Positions 27,280 through 35,183 of a stretch of 64,000 nucleotides of DNA are shown here, one piece after another (positions within the stretch are counted from its first letter, which is position 1; each line of letters opens with the position of its first letter). The notes beneath the pieces are model-generated. The model was not told the DNA's origin, searched no databases, and saw only the letters and a list, made by a program, of their open reading frames with translations. This stretch comes from Amycolatopsis tolypomycina. Its GTDB lineage: Bacteria > Actinomycetota > Actinomycetes > Mycobacteriales > Pseudonocardiaceae. The position numbers and the translations under genes were made by a program. The stretch spans positions 7,940,001 through 8,004,000 of the forward strand of contig NZ_FNSO01000004.1 in NCBI RefSeq assembly GCF_900105945.1, given 5' to 3'.

Positions 27280-28206
27280 TTGCACGCGTCCCCCGACCCG
27301 TCGATCGTCCGGCTCGACGGCCCGTGGGTCCACCGCGACGTCTCCGCGAACGGCATCCGGCTGCACGTCGCCGAGCTCGGCGACGGCCCGGTCGTGGTGC
27401 TGCTGCACGGGTTCGCCGAGTTCTGGTGGACCTGGCACCACCAGCTGCGGGCGCTGGCCGACGCCGGGTTCCGCGCGGTCGCCGTCGACCTGCGCGGCTA
27501 CGGCGACTCCGACAAGCCGCCCCGCGGCTACGACGCGTGGACGCTCGCCGGCGACGTCGGCGGGCTGATCAAGTCGCTCGGGGCGCGCCGCGCCCACCTC
27601 GCCGGGCACGCCTGGGGCGGCATGCTCGCCTGGACGGTCGCGGCGCTGCACCCGCGGCTGGTGTCCTCGGTGACGGCGATCGGCGCGGCCCACCCGCTCG
27701 CGCTGCGGTCCGCGGTGGCCCGCCCGTGGCGCGGCCAGGGCCGCGCGGCCGGGCACCTCTTCCGCTTCCAGGTGCCGATGGCGCCGGAGAAGTGGCTGGT
27801 GAAGGCCGACGCCCAGGCCGTCGAGGACCTCTTCGGCGGCTGGGCCGGCCGCCGCTGGCGGTCCACTTCGGACTTCGGCGAGAGCGTCGCGGCGTTCCGG
27901 CAGGCGATGCTCGTGCCCGGCGTCGCGCACAGCGCGCTCGAGCACTACCGCTGGGCGTTCCGGGCCCAGTTCCGCGGCGAAGGCCGCCGGTTCACCGACG
28001 CCGTCGGCGCCCGGATCGCGGCGCCGACGCTGCAGCTGCACGGCGCCGACGACACCTGCATCCTCCCCGAGACGGCAACGTCGTCGACGCGCTGGGCGGG
28101 CCCGCACGCCGAGCCGCAGGTCTGGCCGGACGTCGGGCACTTCCCCCACCTCGAAGCCCCGGACCGCACGTCCGCGGCCATGGTGGACTTCCTCAAGCGA
28201 GACTGA
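27280..28206 (+). CDS. Epoxide-hydrolase-like alpha/beta hydrolase lacking its nucleophile (EphE position)
   Basis: A 308-residue alpha/beta-hydrolase. The oxyanion segment LLHGFAEFWWTWHHQL, the strand AVDLRGYGDSDKPPRGYD, the late acid HGADDTCI and the His in GHFPHLEAPDRT are all in place. The nucleophile elbow, however, reads GHAWGG: an Ala occupies the position that is Asp in epoxide hydrolases (GHDWGG) and Ser in esterases. Unless sequencing is wrong, the classic chemistry is impossible. It corresponds to Rv3670 (EphE). The TTG start at 27280 lacks a clear ribosome-binding site, so a start further in cannot be excluded. Its end overlaps the convergent FAD gene by 14 bases. Confidence 0.8.
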   Translation: MHASPDPSIVRLDGPWVHRDVSANGIRLHVAELGDGPVVVLLHGFAEFWWTWHHQLRALADAGFRAVAVDLRGYGDSDKPPRGYDAWTLAGDVGGLIKSLGARRAHLAGHAWGGMLAWTVAALHPRLVSSVTAIGAAHPLALRSAVARPWRGQGRAAGHLFRFQVPMAPEKWLVKADAQAVEDLFGGWAGRRWRSTSDFGESVAAFRQAMLVPGVAHSALEHYRWAFRAQFRGEGRRFTDAVGARIAAPTLQLHGADDTCILPETATSSTRWAGPHAEPQVWPDVGHFPHLEAPDRTSAAMVDFLKRD

Positions 28207-29281
28207 TGGCGTACTTCGCCCGCTCGAGCGACTCCTCCGACGCCGGGGCTCCGGGGTTTTCGGTGGCCAGCGCCTGGTTGAGCGTGACGAAGGGCCGCAT
28301 GCGCGTCTCGTAGGCCGCGAAGGCTTCTTCGTGGCTCGCGCGCCCGAGTTCCTCGGCGAGGACGTACGCGCCGACCAGCGCCAAGCTCGTTCCCTGGCCG
28401 GACAACGGCGAAGCGCAGTAACCGGCGTCGCCGACCAGCGCGATCCGGCCCGTCGTCCAGCGGTCCATCCGGATCTGCGCCATGGCGTCGAAGTAGAACA
28501 CCTCCGCCTCCGCCATTGCTTCCAGGAGCTTCGGCACCTCCCAGCCGACGCCGGCGAGCCGTTCGGCGATCAGCCGCTTCTGCTCCGGGACGGCCATTCG
28601 CGGCAACGGCTCCGAGCCGAAGCCGAGCGTCACGCGCAGTTCGCTGTTGCCACGCACCGGGTAGGCGACGCCGCCGGTGTCCTCGTGCCGGAACCAGACC
28701 TGCCAGTCCTCGAGGCCGAGGAAGTTCGCCGTGGGGAAGATCGCGAGGTACTGCCCCAGGTGGTGGATGAACCGCTCCTCCGGCCCGAACGCCAGCCGCC
28801 GGACGGCCGAGTGCAGCCCGTCCGCGCCGATGACCAGGTCGAAGGTCCGGAAGCCGCCGTGCTCGAACTCGACGCGCACCCCGTGCGGCAGTTCGGTGAG
28901 CGCGGTGATCGAGTCGCCGAAGACGTACTCGGCGTCGGTGGCCTCGTGCAGGATCGAGACGACGTCGTCGCGGAGCACCTCGATGTCGGCGCTGTCGAGC
29001 CGCCCGCTGCTCAGGGCGAACTCCTCGGACCGGAACAGCTCGTGGCCGTCACCGTCCACCATGGACATTCCCCGCATCCGGGTGCGCACCGCGCGCAGCC
29101 GCTCGCCGAGGCCCATCCGGTCGACGACGTCGAGCGCGACGCCGCGCACGTCGATCGCCTGCCCGCCGCTGCGGATGCCGGGCGCCCGGTCGACCACGGT
29201 GACGTCGAAGCCGGCCCGCGCCAGGTACCAGGCCAGGGTGCCGCCGGCGACACCGGCGCCGGAGATCAGGACGTTTCGCAT
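28193..29281 (-). CDS. FAD-dependent aromatic-type monooxygenase
   Basis: A 362-residue class A flavoprotein monooxygenase. The Rossmann motif VLISGAGVAGGTLAWYLARAG is at the N-terminus, DLVIGADGLHSAVRR provides the second FAD motif, and RIALVGDAGYCASPLSGQG provides the GD motif. This layout is shared with TetX-like and p-hydroxybenzoate-hydroxylase-like enzymes. ATG 29281 has GGAGGG upstream. It is divergent from a GntR-TetR fusion regulator, the usual arrangement of a drug- or aromatic-inducible oxygenase with its repressor. The substrate cannot be named. Confidence 0.88.
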   Translation of the reverse strand: MRNVLISGAGVAGGTLAWYLARAGFDVTVVDRAPGIRSGGQAIDVRGVALDVVDRMGLGERLRAVRTRMRGMSMVDGDGHELFRSEEFALSSGRLDSADIEVLRDDVVSILHEATDAEYVFGDSITALTELPHGVRVEFEHGGFRTFDLVIGADGLHSAVRRLAFGPEERFIHHLGQYLAIFPTANFLGLEDWQVWFRHEDTGGVAYPVRGNSELRVTLGFGSEPLPRMAVPEQKRLIAERLAGVGWEVPKLLEAMAEAEVFYFDAMAQIRMDRWTTGRIALVGDAGYCASPLSGQGTSLALVGAYVLAEELGRASHEEAFAAYETRMRPFVTLNQALATENPGAPASEESLERAKYAISLA

Positions 29282-29344
29282 GTTCCCTCCAGAGTCGTAC
29301 GCTGATGTAGACAACACTGGAGTCGATGCAGTTCGAAGGCCAAT

Positions 29345-29381
29345 TCTGTACTAGCACAGATGGCCTGCTGTACTAGGTCAG
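29345..29381. promoter_or_regulatory. Repeated CTGTACTAG operator candidates
   Basis: TCTGTactagcACAGA (29345-29360) is an inverted repeat, and CTGTACTAGgtCAG recurs at 29368-29381, giving two direct copies of CTGTACTAG 22 bases apart. They sit just upstream of the regulator start in the divergent promoter region, a natural place for operator sites of the regulator. Confidence 0.5.
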
Positions 29382-29390
29382 GGAGCCGCC

Positions 29391-30272
29391 GTGAAGTACT
29401 TGGCCATCGCCGAAGAGCTGCGGGGCCGGATCGCGCGCGGCGAGCTCCCGCCAGGCGCGCGGGTGCCCTCGACCCGGCGGCTCGCGGCCGACCACGGCGT
29501 CGCCATGGCGACCGCGGCGAAGGCGCTGGCCCTGCTCAGCCAGGAAGGGGTCGTGCAGGCCGAGCCGCGGTCGGGCACGGTCGTCGCCGGCCGCGACCGC
29601 CGCGGTGGCCACCAGGGGCTCACCCGCGACCGGCTCGTGCGGACCGCGATCGCGATCGCCGACGCCGAGGGCCTCGGCGCGCTGTCCATGCGCGGGGTCG
29701 CGGCGCGCCTCGGCGTCGCCGCGATGGCGCCGTACCGGTACGTGCGGAGCCGGGACGAGCTGGTGCTGCTCATGGCCGACGCCGCGTACGGCGAGCGCGG
29801 CTACCCCGCGAAGCCGTCCGGCGACTGGCGTGCCCGGCTGACGCTCGGCGGGCGGACCCTCTGGTCGCTGTTCAAGCGCCACCCGTGGCTGGCGCAGCTC
29901 GGGCCGATCACGCGGCCGCTGCCGCTGCGCAACCTCGCCGTGCACGGCGAATGGGCCCTGTCGGCGCTGTCCGAGCTGGGCGTCGACGCGACGACGCTGT
30001 GCAACCTCCACGTCCTGTTCTTCAGCCACGTCCAGGGCATGGCGGTCCACCTCGAGCGTGAGCAGAGCGCGCTGGCGTCGTCCGGGCTGACCGAGGAGGA
30101 CTGGATCGACCAGCAGAGCGCCGGCGTGGCGGCGATGGCGGCCGGGCACCCGACGTTCACCAGGATGCTCGCCGACCTCGCCGAGGAAGGCTACGACCTG
30201 GTGCTGGACGACCTCTTCGAGCTGGGCATGCGGGCCCTGCTCGACGGACTGGCGCTGCGGTACGGGCGTTAG
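29391..30272 (+). CDS. GntR-TetR fusion transcriptional regulator
   Basis: A 293-residue protein with two DNA-binding heads. Residues 1-66 form a GntR-type winged helix (AIAEELRGRIARGELPPGAR, STRRLAADHGVAMATAAKAL, EPRSGTVV). Residues about 78-125 form a TetR helix-turn-helix (LSMRGVAARLGVAAMAPYRYVRSRDEL), followed by a TetR C-terminal ligand-binding region of the TetR_C_1 type. It probably represses the divergent monooxygenase and itself through the CTGTACTAG sites. GTG 29391 has GGGAG upstream. Its last four bases overlap the convergent marP gene. Confidence 0.85.
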   Translation: MKYLAIAEELRGRIARGELPPGARVPSTRRLAADHGVAMATAAKALALLSQEGVVQAEPRSGTVVAGRDRRGGHQGLTRDRLVRTAIAIADAEGLGALSMRGVAARLGVAAMAPYRYVRSRDELVLLMADAAYGERGYPAKPSGDWRARLTLGGRTLWSLFKRHPWLAQLGPITRPLPLRNLAVHGEWALSALSELGVDATTLCNLHVLFFSHVQGMAVHLEREQSALASSGLTEEDWIDQQSAGVAAMAAGHPTFTRMLADLAEEGYDLVLDDLFELGMRALLDGLALRYGR

Positions 30273-31453
30273 GCCGCGCAGGAGCCGGTCGACACGTTCG
30301 TCGTCTGCGAAGGTGCCGCGTCGACCTCGGCGCGGACCTGCTCGGCCGTGAGCGTGAAGCCGGTCTCCGGGTCCTCCACCGCCGCGCCGAAGACGACGCC
30401 GATGACCTTGCCGTCCGGCGTCACCATCGGGCCGCCGGAGTTGCCGCTGCGGATCTCGGCGCGGACCGTGAAGACGTCCCGCTGCACCGTGTTGGCCTCG
30501 TAGATGTCCGGGCCGCGCAGGTTGATCCGGCCGCGCACGCGGGCCGGCGTCGCGCGGTACGGGCCGTCGAGCGGGTAGCCGAGGACGACCGCGCTGTCAC
30601 CCGCTCCCGCCGTCTCCGCCGCGAACTGCAGCGGCTCGGCCTTCAGGCGCGGCACCGCGAGCACCGCGATGTCGACCTCCGGGTCGAAGTAGACGACGCG
30701 GGCCGGGTAGTCGCCCTGGGTGGTCTCGATGCCGACGGTGTCGGTGCCGGCCACGACGTGCGCGTTCGTCATCACCCGCTGCGGCGCGATCACGAACCCG
30801 CTGCCTTCCAGCGACCGCGAGCACGAGCTGGCCGTGCCGCGGATCTTGACCACGCTGCCGTGCAGCTCCTGGACGATCGCGCTGCGCTGCAGCGCGGGGT
30901 CCGGCGGCGAGGTGTCCGCCGTCGGCGCCTTCTGGAACGGGTCCACGATGGACGGGAAGCCGGACGCGTCGAGCAGCTTGCGCAGCTGGCTCGGGAAGCC
31001 CTGCGCGGCCTGCGGCATGGTCTCGTTGACCTTGCCGAGCACCACCGAGCCGTTGATCGCCTTGGCCAGCCACGGCGCGCCGGACACGGCCGTCAGCGGC
31101 GTCGCGATCAGCCACGCCACCACGAACACCACCAGGGCCTGCACGACCGCGCCGAGCGTCTTGTCGACGCCGGACAGCTTGTCCGGGTTGATCTTCTGCC
31201 GCAGCCGCCGGCCCACGTAGACGCCGATGGCCTCGCCGAAGGCGACCAGGAAGACCACCGTCGCCACCGCGAAGGCGACCTTCCAGACGGGGTCGTCGAA
31301 GAACGCGACCACGACCGGCGCGAGCTTGATCCCGGCGACCGCGCCGAGCACGACGCCGACGAGCGAGGGCAGCGCGATGATCACGCCCTGGTAGGCGCCG
31401 GACACCGCCGCCAGCAGGGCCAGCAGCAGCACGACGATATCGACCCAGTTCAC
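30269..31453 (-). CDS. marP: MarP-family membrane serine protease (CvpA plus trypsin-like domain)
   Basis: A 394-residue protein. Four N-terminal membrane helices form a CvpA/colicin-V-like domain (residues 1-130). A linker leads to a periplasmic chymotrypsin-fold protease with the triad His in TNAHVVAG, Asp in DPEVDIAVL and Ser in RSGNSGGPMV. Two Cys flank the domain (TASSCSRS and the C-terminal STGSCAA), as in M. tuberculosis MarP (Rv3671c), where a disulfide controls activity. It is needed there for acid and oxidative resistance through cell-wall hydrolase processing. It is the last gene of the nth-trx-nudix-marP operon, 4 bases after the NUDIX gene. Confidence 0.92.
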   Translation of the reverse strand: MNWVDIVVLLLALLAAVSGAYQGVIIALPSLVGVVLGAVAGIKLAPVVVAFFDDPVWKVAFAVATVVFLVAFGEAIGVYVGRRLRQKINPDKLSGVDKTLGAVVQALVVFVVAWLIATPLTAVSGAPWLAKAINGSVVLGKVNETMPQAAQGFPSQLRKLLDASGFPSIVDPFQKAPTADTSPPDPALQRSAIVQELHGSVVKIRGTASSCSRSLEGSGFVIAPQRVMTNAHVVAGTDTVGIETTQGDYPARVVYFDPEVDIAVLAVPRLKAEPLQFAAETAGAGDSAVVLGYPLDGPYRATPARVRGRINLRGPDIYEANTVQRDVFTVRAEIRSGNSGGPMVTPDGKVIGVVFGAAVEDPETGFTLTAEQVRAEVDAAPSQTTNVSTGSCAA

Positions 31454-31457
31454 CGCG

Positions 31458-32153
31458 TCACTCCCCGCTCACTCGCGCCTGGAACGCGGCCAGCGCCTCG
31501 TCGAGGTCCCGGACGTCGCCCGAGTCCCATTCGCGCTCCCAGCCGCCCAGGCTCAGCAGGACCGACAGCAGCCCGGCGGTGAACCCCCACACGAACAGGC
31601 CGCCGACCTCGAAGGCCGGCCCCTTCCACGGCATGCCCTTCTTCCGCACCGTGAACCGGTTGGCCGGGTCGACCAGGTCGGCAATGGCGACGCGCGCGAC
31701 GGACGCCGTCTCGGCCGGGTCGACCGCGTGCACCGGCGACGGCTCGGCCCAGTGCGCCAGCACCGGCGTCACGGCGAACCCGGACACCGGGACGAACAGC
31801 TCCGGCAGCACCGCGACCGGCCGGACGCCGGACGGGACCACGCCGGTCTCCTCCTCGGCCTCGCGCAGCGCGGTGCCGATCGGGCCGCCGTCACCCTCCT
31901 CGGCGCCGCCGCCGGGGAAGGAGACCTGGCCGGCGTGCGAACCCAGCGTGTCGGCGCGGCGCTGCAGCAGGATGTCCGGCTCGCCGTCGGCCTCCCGCTC
32001 GCCGAAGAGGATGAGCACCGCGGCAGGGCGCGTGTACGCGTCTTCGGGCGGGCTGAACCGCGTGAACGTCTTCGAATCGACTTCGGCGCTCACCTTGACC
32101 AGCGGCCGGAGCCACTCGGGAACCGACTCCGGTTCGACCAGTGGTCCGATCAC
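31458..32153 (-). CDS. NUDIX hydrolase, probable CoA pyrophosphatase (Rv3672c type)
   Basis: A 231-residue NUDIX protein. The Nudix box runs from GGGAEEGDGGPIGTALREA to EEETG, preceded by LGSHAGQVSFPGG, the extension seen in the CoA diphosphatase subgroup (NudL/Rv3672c). The C-terminal part has GGLFVWGFTAGLLSVLL. It probably hydrolyses CoA or related diphosphates. Its ATG at 32153 overlaps the thioredoxin stop as ATGA; marP follows after 4 bases. The same order exists in mycobacteria. Confidence 0.88.
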   Translation of the reverse strand: MIGPLVEPESVPEWLRPLVKVSAEVDSKTFTRFSPPEDAYTRPAAVLILFGEREADGEPDILLQRRADTLGSHAGQVSFPGGGAEEGDGGPIGTALREAEEETGVVPSGVRPVAVLPELFVPVSGFAVTPVLAHWAEPSPVHAVDPAETASVARVAIADLVDPANRFTVRKKGMPWKGPAFEVGGLFVWGFTAGLLSVLLSLGGWEREWDSGDVRDLDEALAAFQARVSGE

Positions 32154-32749
32154 GATGCCCCCTCGACTGCCGCGCGCACCTGGTCAGTGTTCACGAACGA
32201 GCGTGGATTGGCGATGAACCGCACCTCGCCCGCGGCGGTGACCAAGTAGGACGCCGGGAGCGACGAAGGCACCTTCAGCGCCGTCCGGACGGGCCCGCTC
32301 TGCCCGTTGCCGTCGTACACCGACGGCAGGTGCACGCCCAGCTTCGCCAGCAGGTCGAGGCCGTCCTTCGCCGGGCTCTGCACCTGGACGCCGAGGACGC
32401 GCACGGCACCCGGCTGCTTCGCGTACTCCTGGAGCACGGGCAGCTCGGTCCGGCACGGCTCGCACCACGACGCCCACACGTTGACCAGCGCCGGAGCGCC
32501 GCCGAGCGCGCGGCCGACGTCGACGCTCGCGCCGTCGCCGAGGCAGTCGGCCGTGACGCCTTCGAGCTGCTTCACCGGCTGCGCGGCGCCCGGCGCCGGG
32601 CACGGCTGGAGCGCCGCCGCGGACCGGGCGGGCGCGAGATCGCCCGACGGCTTCGCGGCGGTGTCGTCACCCCCGCGCGGCAGCAGCGCGACGATCAGCG
32701 CGACCGCCAGTACCGCGGCGGCCAGTGCGAACTTGGTGACTCTTGTCAC
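32150..32749 (-). CDS. Membrane-anchored thioredoxin-like protein (TlpA/ResA type, Rv3673c)
   Basis: A 199-residue protein with an N-terminal signal anchor ([17 protein letters not shown]) and a TlpA-like domain bearing the redox motif WASWCEPC, followed by the cis-Pro segment SSLPASYLV. Two further Cys (LQPCPAP and TADCLGD) lie ahead of the domain. It should act outside the membrane as a thiol reductase, for example in cytochrome c maturation or disulfide exchange; an effect on the adjacent disulfide-controlled MarP is an attractive inference. GTG 32749 overlaps the nth stop as GTGA. Confidence 0.9.
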   Translation of the reverse strand: MTRVTKFALAAAVLAVALIVALLPRGGDDTAAKPSGDLAPARSAAALQPCPAPGAAQPVKQLEGVTADCLGDGASVDVGRALGGAPALVNVWASWCEPCRTELPVLQEYAKQPGAVRVLGVQVQSPAKDGLDLLAKLGVHLPSVYDGNGQSGPVRTALKVPSSLPASYLVTAAGEVRFIANPRSFVNTDQVRAAVEGAS

Positions 32750-33507
32750 CGGGGCGCCGCCAGCGCCAGGATGTGGTCCTTTTCGACGCCTTTGACCAGC
32801 TTCGCGGCTTCCTCGAACCCGGTCGGGCCGGTGCCGTACGACGGGCAGTCCTTGGCCAGCGGGCAGGCGCCGCAGGCCGGCTTCTTGGCGTGGCAGACGC
32901 GGCGGCCGTGGAAGATCACCCGGTGCGAGAGCATCGTCCACTCCTTGCGGGGGATCAGCTCGCCGACCAGGTGCTCGACCTTGACCGGGTCTTCCTCGGT
33001 CGTCCAGCCCCAGCGCCGGACCAGCCGCCCGAAGTGGGTGTCGACGGTGATCCCCGGCACGTCGAAGGCGTTGCCGAGGACGACGTTGGCCGTCTTGCGG
33101 CCGACGCCGGGCAGGGTGACCAGGTCTTCGAGCTTGGCCGGGACCTCGCCGCCGAAGCGCTCGACCAGCGCCGCACCGAGGCCCATCACGGAGTTCGCCT
33201 TCGCCCGGTAGAAGCCGGTGCTCCGGAGGTACTCCTCCAGCTCGGTGCGGTCGGCGCCGGCGTAGTCGGCCGCGGTCCGGTAGCGCTTGAACAGCGCAGG
33301 CGTGACGAGGTTCACGCGGACGTCGGTGGTCTGCGCGGACAGCACGACCGCGACCAGCAGTTCGAGCGGCGTGGTGAAGTCGAGCTCGCAGTGGGCGTCC
33401 GGATACACGTCGTCCAGGCAACGCTTCATCCGCCTGGCGCGTCTCACCAGAGCCAATCGGCTTTCACCAGCGCCCTCACGGGGGGCGTTCGTGGTGGCAG
33501 GAGGCAC
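32746..33507 (-). CDS. nth: Endonuclease III
   Basis: A 253-residue bifunctional DNA glycosylase/AP lyase for oxidised pyrimidines. The helix-hairpin-helix is [17 protein letters not shown] with the catalytic Lys following the motif ([10 protein letters not shown] marks the N-terminal domain); the catalytic Asp is in [10 protein letters not shown]. The C-terminal [4Fe-4S] cluster ligands are present in the spacing C-x6-C-x2-C-x5-C ([17 protein letters not shown]). GTG 33507 gives an N-terminus slightly longer than usual; an internal start near [10 protein letters not shown] is possible. It heads the operon with the thioredoxin, NUDIX and marP genes. Confidence 0.95.
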   Translation of the reverse strand: MPPATTNAPREGAGESRLALVRRARRMKRCLDDVYPDAHCELDFTTPLELLVAVVLSAQTTDVRVNLVTPALFKRYRTAADYAGADRTELEEYLRSTGFYRAKANSVMGLGAALVERFGGEVPAKLEDLVTLPGVGRKTANVVLGNAFDVPGITVDTHFGRLVRRWGWTTEEDPVKVEHLVGELIPRKEWTMLSHRVIFHGRRVCHAKKPACGACPLAKDCPSYGTGPTGFEEAAKLVKGVEKDHILALAAPR

Positions 33508-33655
33508 CCCGATAGCCTACGGGCGCCGTCGGACGAGCCGGTGACTGCACCGGTGGACGACCGACACGCCAGAGCACCACCTCGGCGCGTTTTCCGGCCG
33601 CCATGAGCGAGGATCTGGAGTAGATGCTTTTCAACGAGTGTTTCGGGGTCCGGTC

Positions 33656-33907
33656 ATGACTGTCTGGTTCGTCATCCTGGTCCCCCTGGTGATCATGTTC
33701 TTCGCGCTCTTCATGGAGCGGGTGGAGAGCAGGCTCAAGCACGTCGCGGTGCAGGAGAACGAGGTCGAAGAGTTCCTCGAGCAGGCACAGCCCAACGAGG
33801 TCAGAGCGCTCTACGGGCACGGCATCGGCCGCGCGCTGGAGCTGTTCCGGCTGCGTAGGCTGGGCGGACGGGCAGCCAGGCTACGCGCGCGTCGCGTGCG
33901 GAGTTAG
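33656..33907 (+). CDS. Small single-pass membrane protein (Rv3675 position)
   Basis: An 83-residue protein with one N-terminal membrane helix (VWFVILVPLVIMFFALFM) followed by a charged helix (VAVQENEVEEFLEQAQ) and an Arg-rich tail. ATG 33656 was chosen over GTG 33638 because it places the helix at the very N-terminus. It lies upstream of crp with 148 bases between, in the same place as Rv3675 in mycobacteria. Function unknown. Confidence 0.7.
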   Translation: MTVWFVILVPLVIMFFALFMERVESRLKHVAVQENEVEEFLEQAQPNEVRALYGHGIGRALELFRLRRLGGRAARLRARRVRS

Positions 33908-33974
33908 GCTCCACGTTCGAACGAGATCGTTTCCGCCTTGTGCGAGTCCGGCGGGCGATCTCGGGAGTACGCCC

Positions 33975-34003
33975 TAGACTGACGCGCAAGTGATCGGCGT
34001 CAC
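33975..34003 (+). promoter_or_regulatory. crp promoter with putative autoregulatory CRP site
   Basis: TAGACT (33975-33980) is a good -10 element. GTGA-tcggcg-TCAC (33990-34003) is a perfect match to the two half-sites of the CRP/GlxR operator with the standard 6-base spacer. The site would lie just downstream of the transcription start, a position typical of repression, so Crp probably limits its own expression. Confidence 0.6.
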
Positions 34004-34055
34004 GCTCCTCAAGCATCGGGGAGCGTGATCGTTTCTCGACGAGGAGGCACCCGAG

Positions 34056-34730
34056 GTGGACGAAACCCTGGCCCGTGCGGGCATTTTCCAGGGTGTGGAG
34101 CCGGCAGCGGCGGAGGCGCTGGCCCAGACCTTGGAATCCGTGGAGTTCCCCCGCGGCCATGTCATCTTCAACGAGGGTGAACCCGGCGACAAGCTGTACA
34201 TCATCCAGTCCGGCAAGGTGAAGATCGGCCGCAAGTCGCCCGACGGCCGCGAGAACCTGCTGGGCATCTTCGGCCCGTCCGACATGTTCGGCGAGCTGTC
34301 CATCTTCGACCCCGGCCCCCGGACGTCGAGCGCGACCACGGTCACCGAGGTCCGCGCGGTCACCATGGACCGCCCGGCCCTGCGCCAGTGGATCTCGACC
34401 CGGCCGGAGATAGCGGAACAGCTGCTGCGCGTGGTCGCGCGCCGCCTGCGCCGGACCAACAACATGGTCGCCGAACTGATCTTCACCGACGTCCCGGGCC
34501 GCGTGGCGCGGGCGCTGCTGCAGCTCGCGCAGCGCTTCGGCAGCCAGGAGGCGGGCCTGCTGCGGGTCACGCACGACCTGACGCAGGAAGAGATCGCCCA
34601 GTACGTCGGCGCCTCGCGCGAGACCGTCAACAAGGCGCTCGCCGACTTCGCCCACCGCGGCTGGCTGCGGCTCGAGGGCAAGAGCGTGCTGATCCTCGAC
34701 CCGGAGCGGCTGGCCCGCCGGGCTCGCTGA
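34056..34730 (+). CDS. crp: CRP/FNR-family cAMP-responsive global regulator
   Basis: A 224-residue regulator, full length. The cyclic-nucleotide domain (about residues 15-115) contains the phosphate-binding cassette [18 protein letters not shown] with the key Arg-Thr-Ser; the dimer helix follows, then the winged HTH ([20 protein letters not shown]). It is the counterpart of Rv3676 (Crp) and of GlxR of corynebacteria. GTG 34056 has GAGGAGG upstream. A GTGAN6TCAC palindrome in the leader suggests autoregulation. A strong terminator follows. Confidence 0.95.
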   Translation: MDETLARAGIFQGVEPAAAEALAQTLESVEFPRGHVIFNEGEPGDKLYIIQSGKVKIGRKSPDGRENLLGIFGPSDMFGELSIFDPGPRTSSATTVTEVRAVTMDRPALRQWISTRPEIAEQLLRVVARRLRRTNNMVAELIFTDVPGRVARALLQLAQRFGSQEAGLLRVTHDLTQEEIAQYVGASRETVNKALADFAHRGWLRLEGKSVLILDPERLARRAR

Positions 34731-34742
34731 GTCTTTTGCGTC

Positions 34743-34775
34743 GAAGGCCCCCTCGGGTTCGCCGAGGGGGCCTTC
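34743..34775 (+). terminator. Terminator after crp
   Basis: GAAGGCCCCCTCGG, loop gttcg, CCGAGGGGGCCTTC followed by TTCGT: a perfect 14-bp stem 13 bases after the crp stop. Confidence 0.88.
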
Positions 34776-34868
34776 TTCGTGTCCAGGAACATCTTCGTGT
34801 CCAGGAACAACAGTGTCCAGGAACAACAAAGAGCCGGGCGCCACCCCCGACGTGGCGCACCGGCTCTT
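34775..34868. repeat. Triple GTGTCCAGGAACA repeat followed by a second hairpin
   Basis: GTGTCCAGGAACA occurs at 34779, 34797 and 34813. Immediately after, AAGAGCCGGGCGCCAC (34829-34844) pairs with GTGGCGCACCGGCTCTT (34852-34868) with one bulge, forming a second terminator-like stem in tandem with the crp terminator. The rest of the gap to the MFS gene (34869-35144) shows no gene; it is less GC-rich toward its right end. Confidence 0.8.
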
Positions 34869-35144
34869 CGTTGTCGCGCGGACCATCCCCCGACGATCCG
34901 CGCTCCCCGCCCTCCGGGCCAGGCCCCGACCCGAGTGCCGGAGGGAGCTGGGTTTCTGTGCTGTTGTTCAACCATCACGGCCCATACCCACGAATTCAAG
35001 GCCATTCACTCTCAAGGACGCCGCCTGGGCCGTTTCGTTGCAGGAGTCCACGGAGAATATCGTGAGCGTTACGCGATCGAGACCTCTCGCGCCGGCCCCA
35101 AGATCCACTGCCAGTCTGCCGGTGACGCACCTGACCGTCAAATA

Positions 35145-35164
35145 ACTGGTACTGACGTACCAGT
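35145..35164. promoter_or_regulatory. Perfect inverted-repeat operator before the MFS gene
   Basis: ACTGGTAC-TGAC-GTACCAGT, 8-bp perfect arms with a 4-base centre, immediately upstream of a -10-like CATACT (35171-35176) that lies 7 bases from the GTG start. A regulator bound here would cover the -35 region. No regulator gene is adjacent. Confidence 0.65.
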
Positions 35165-35183
35165 CTCCGGCATACTTGTACGC

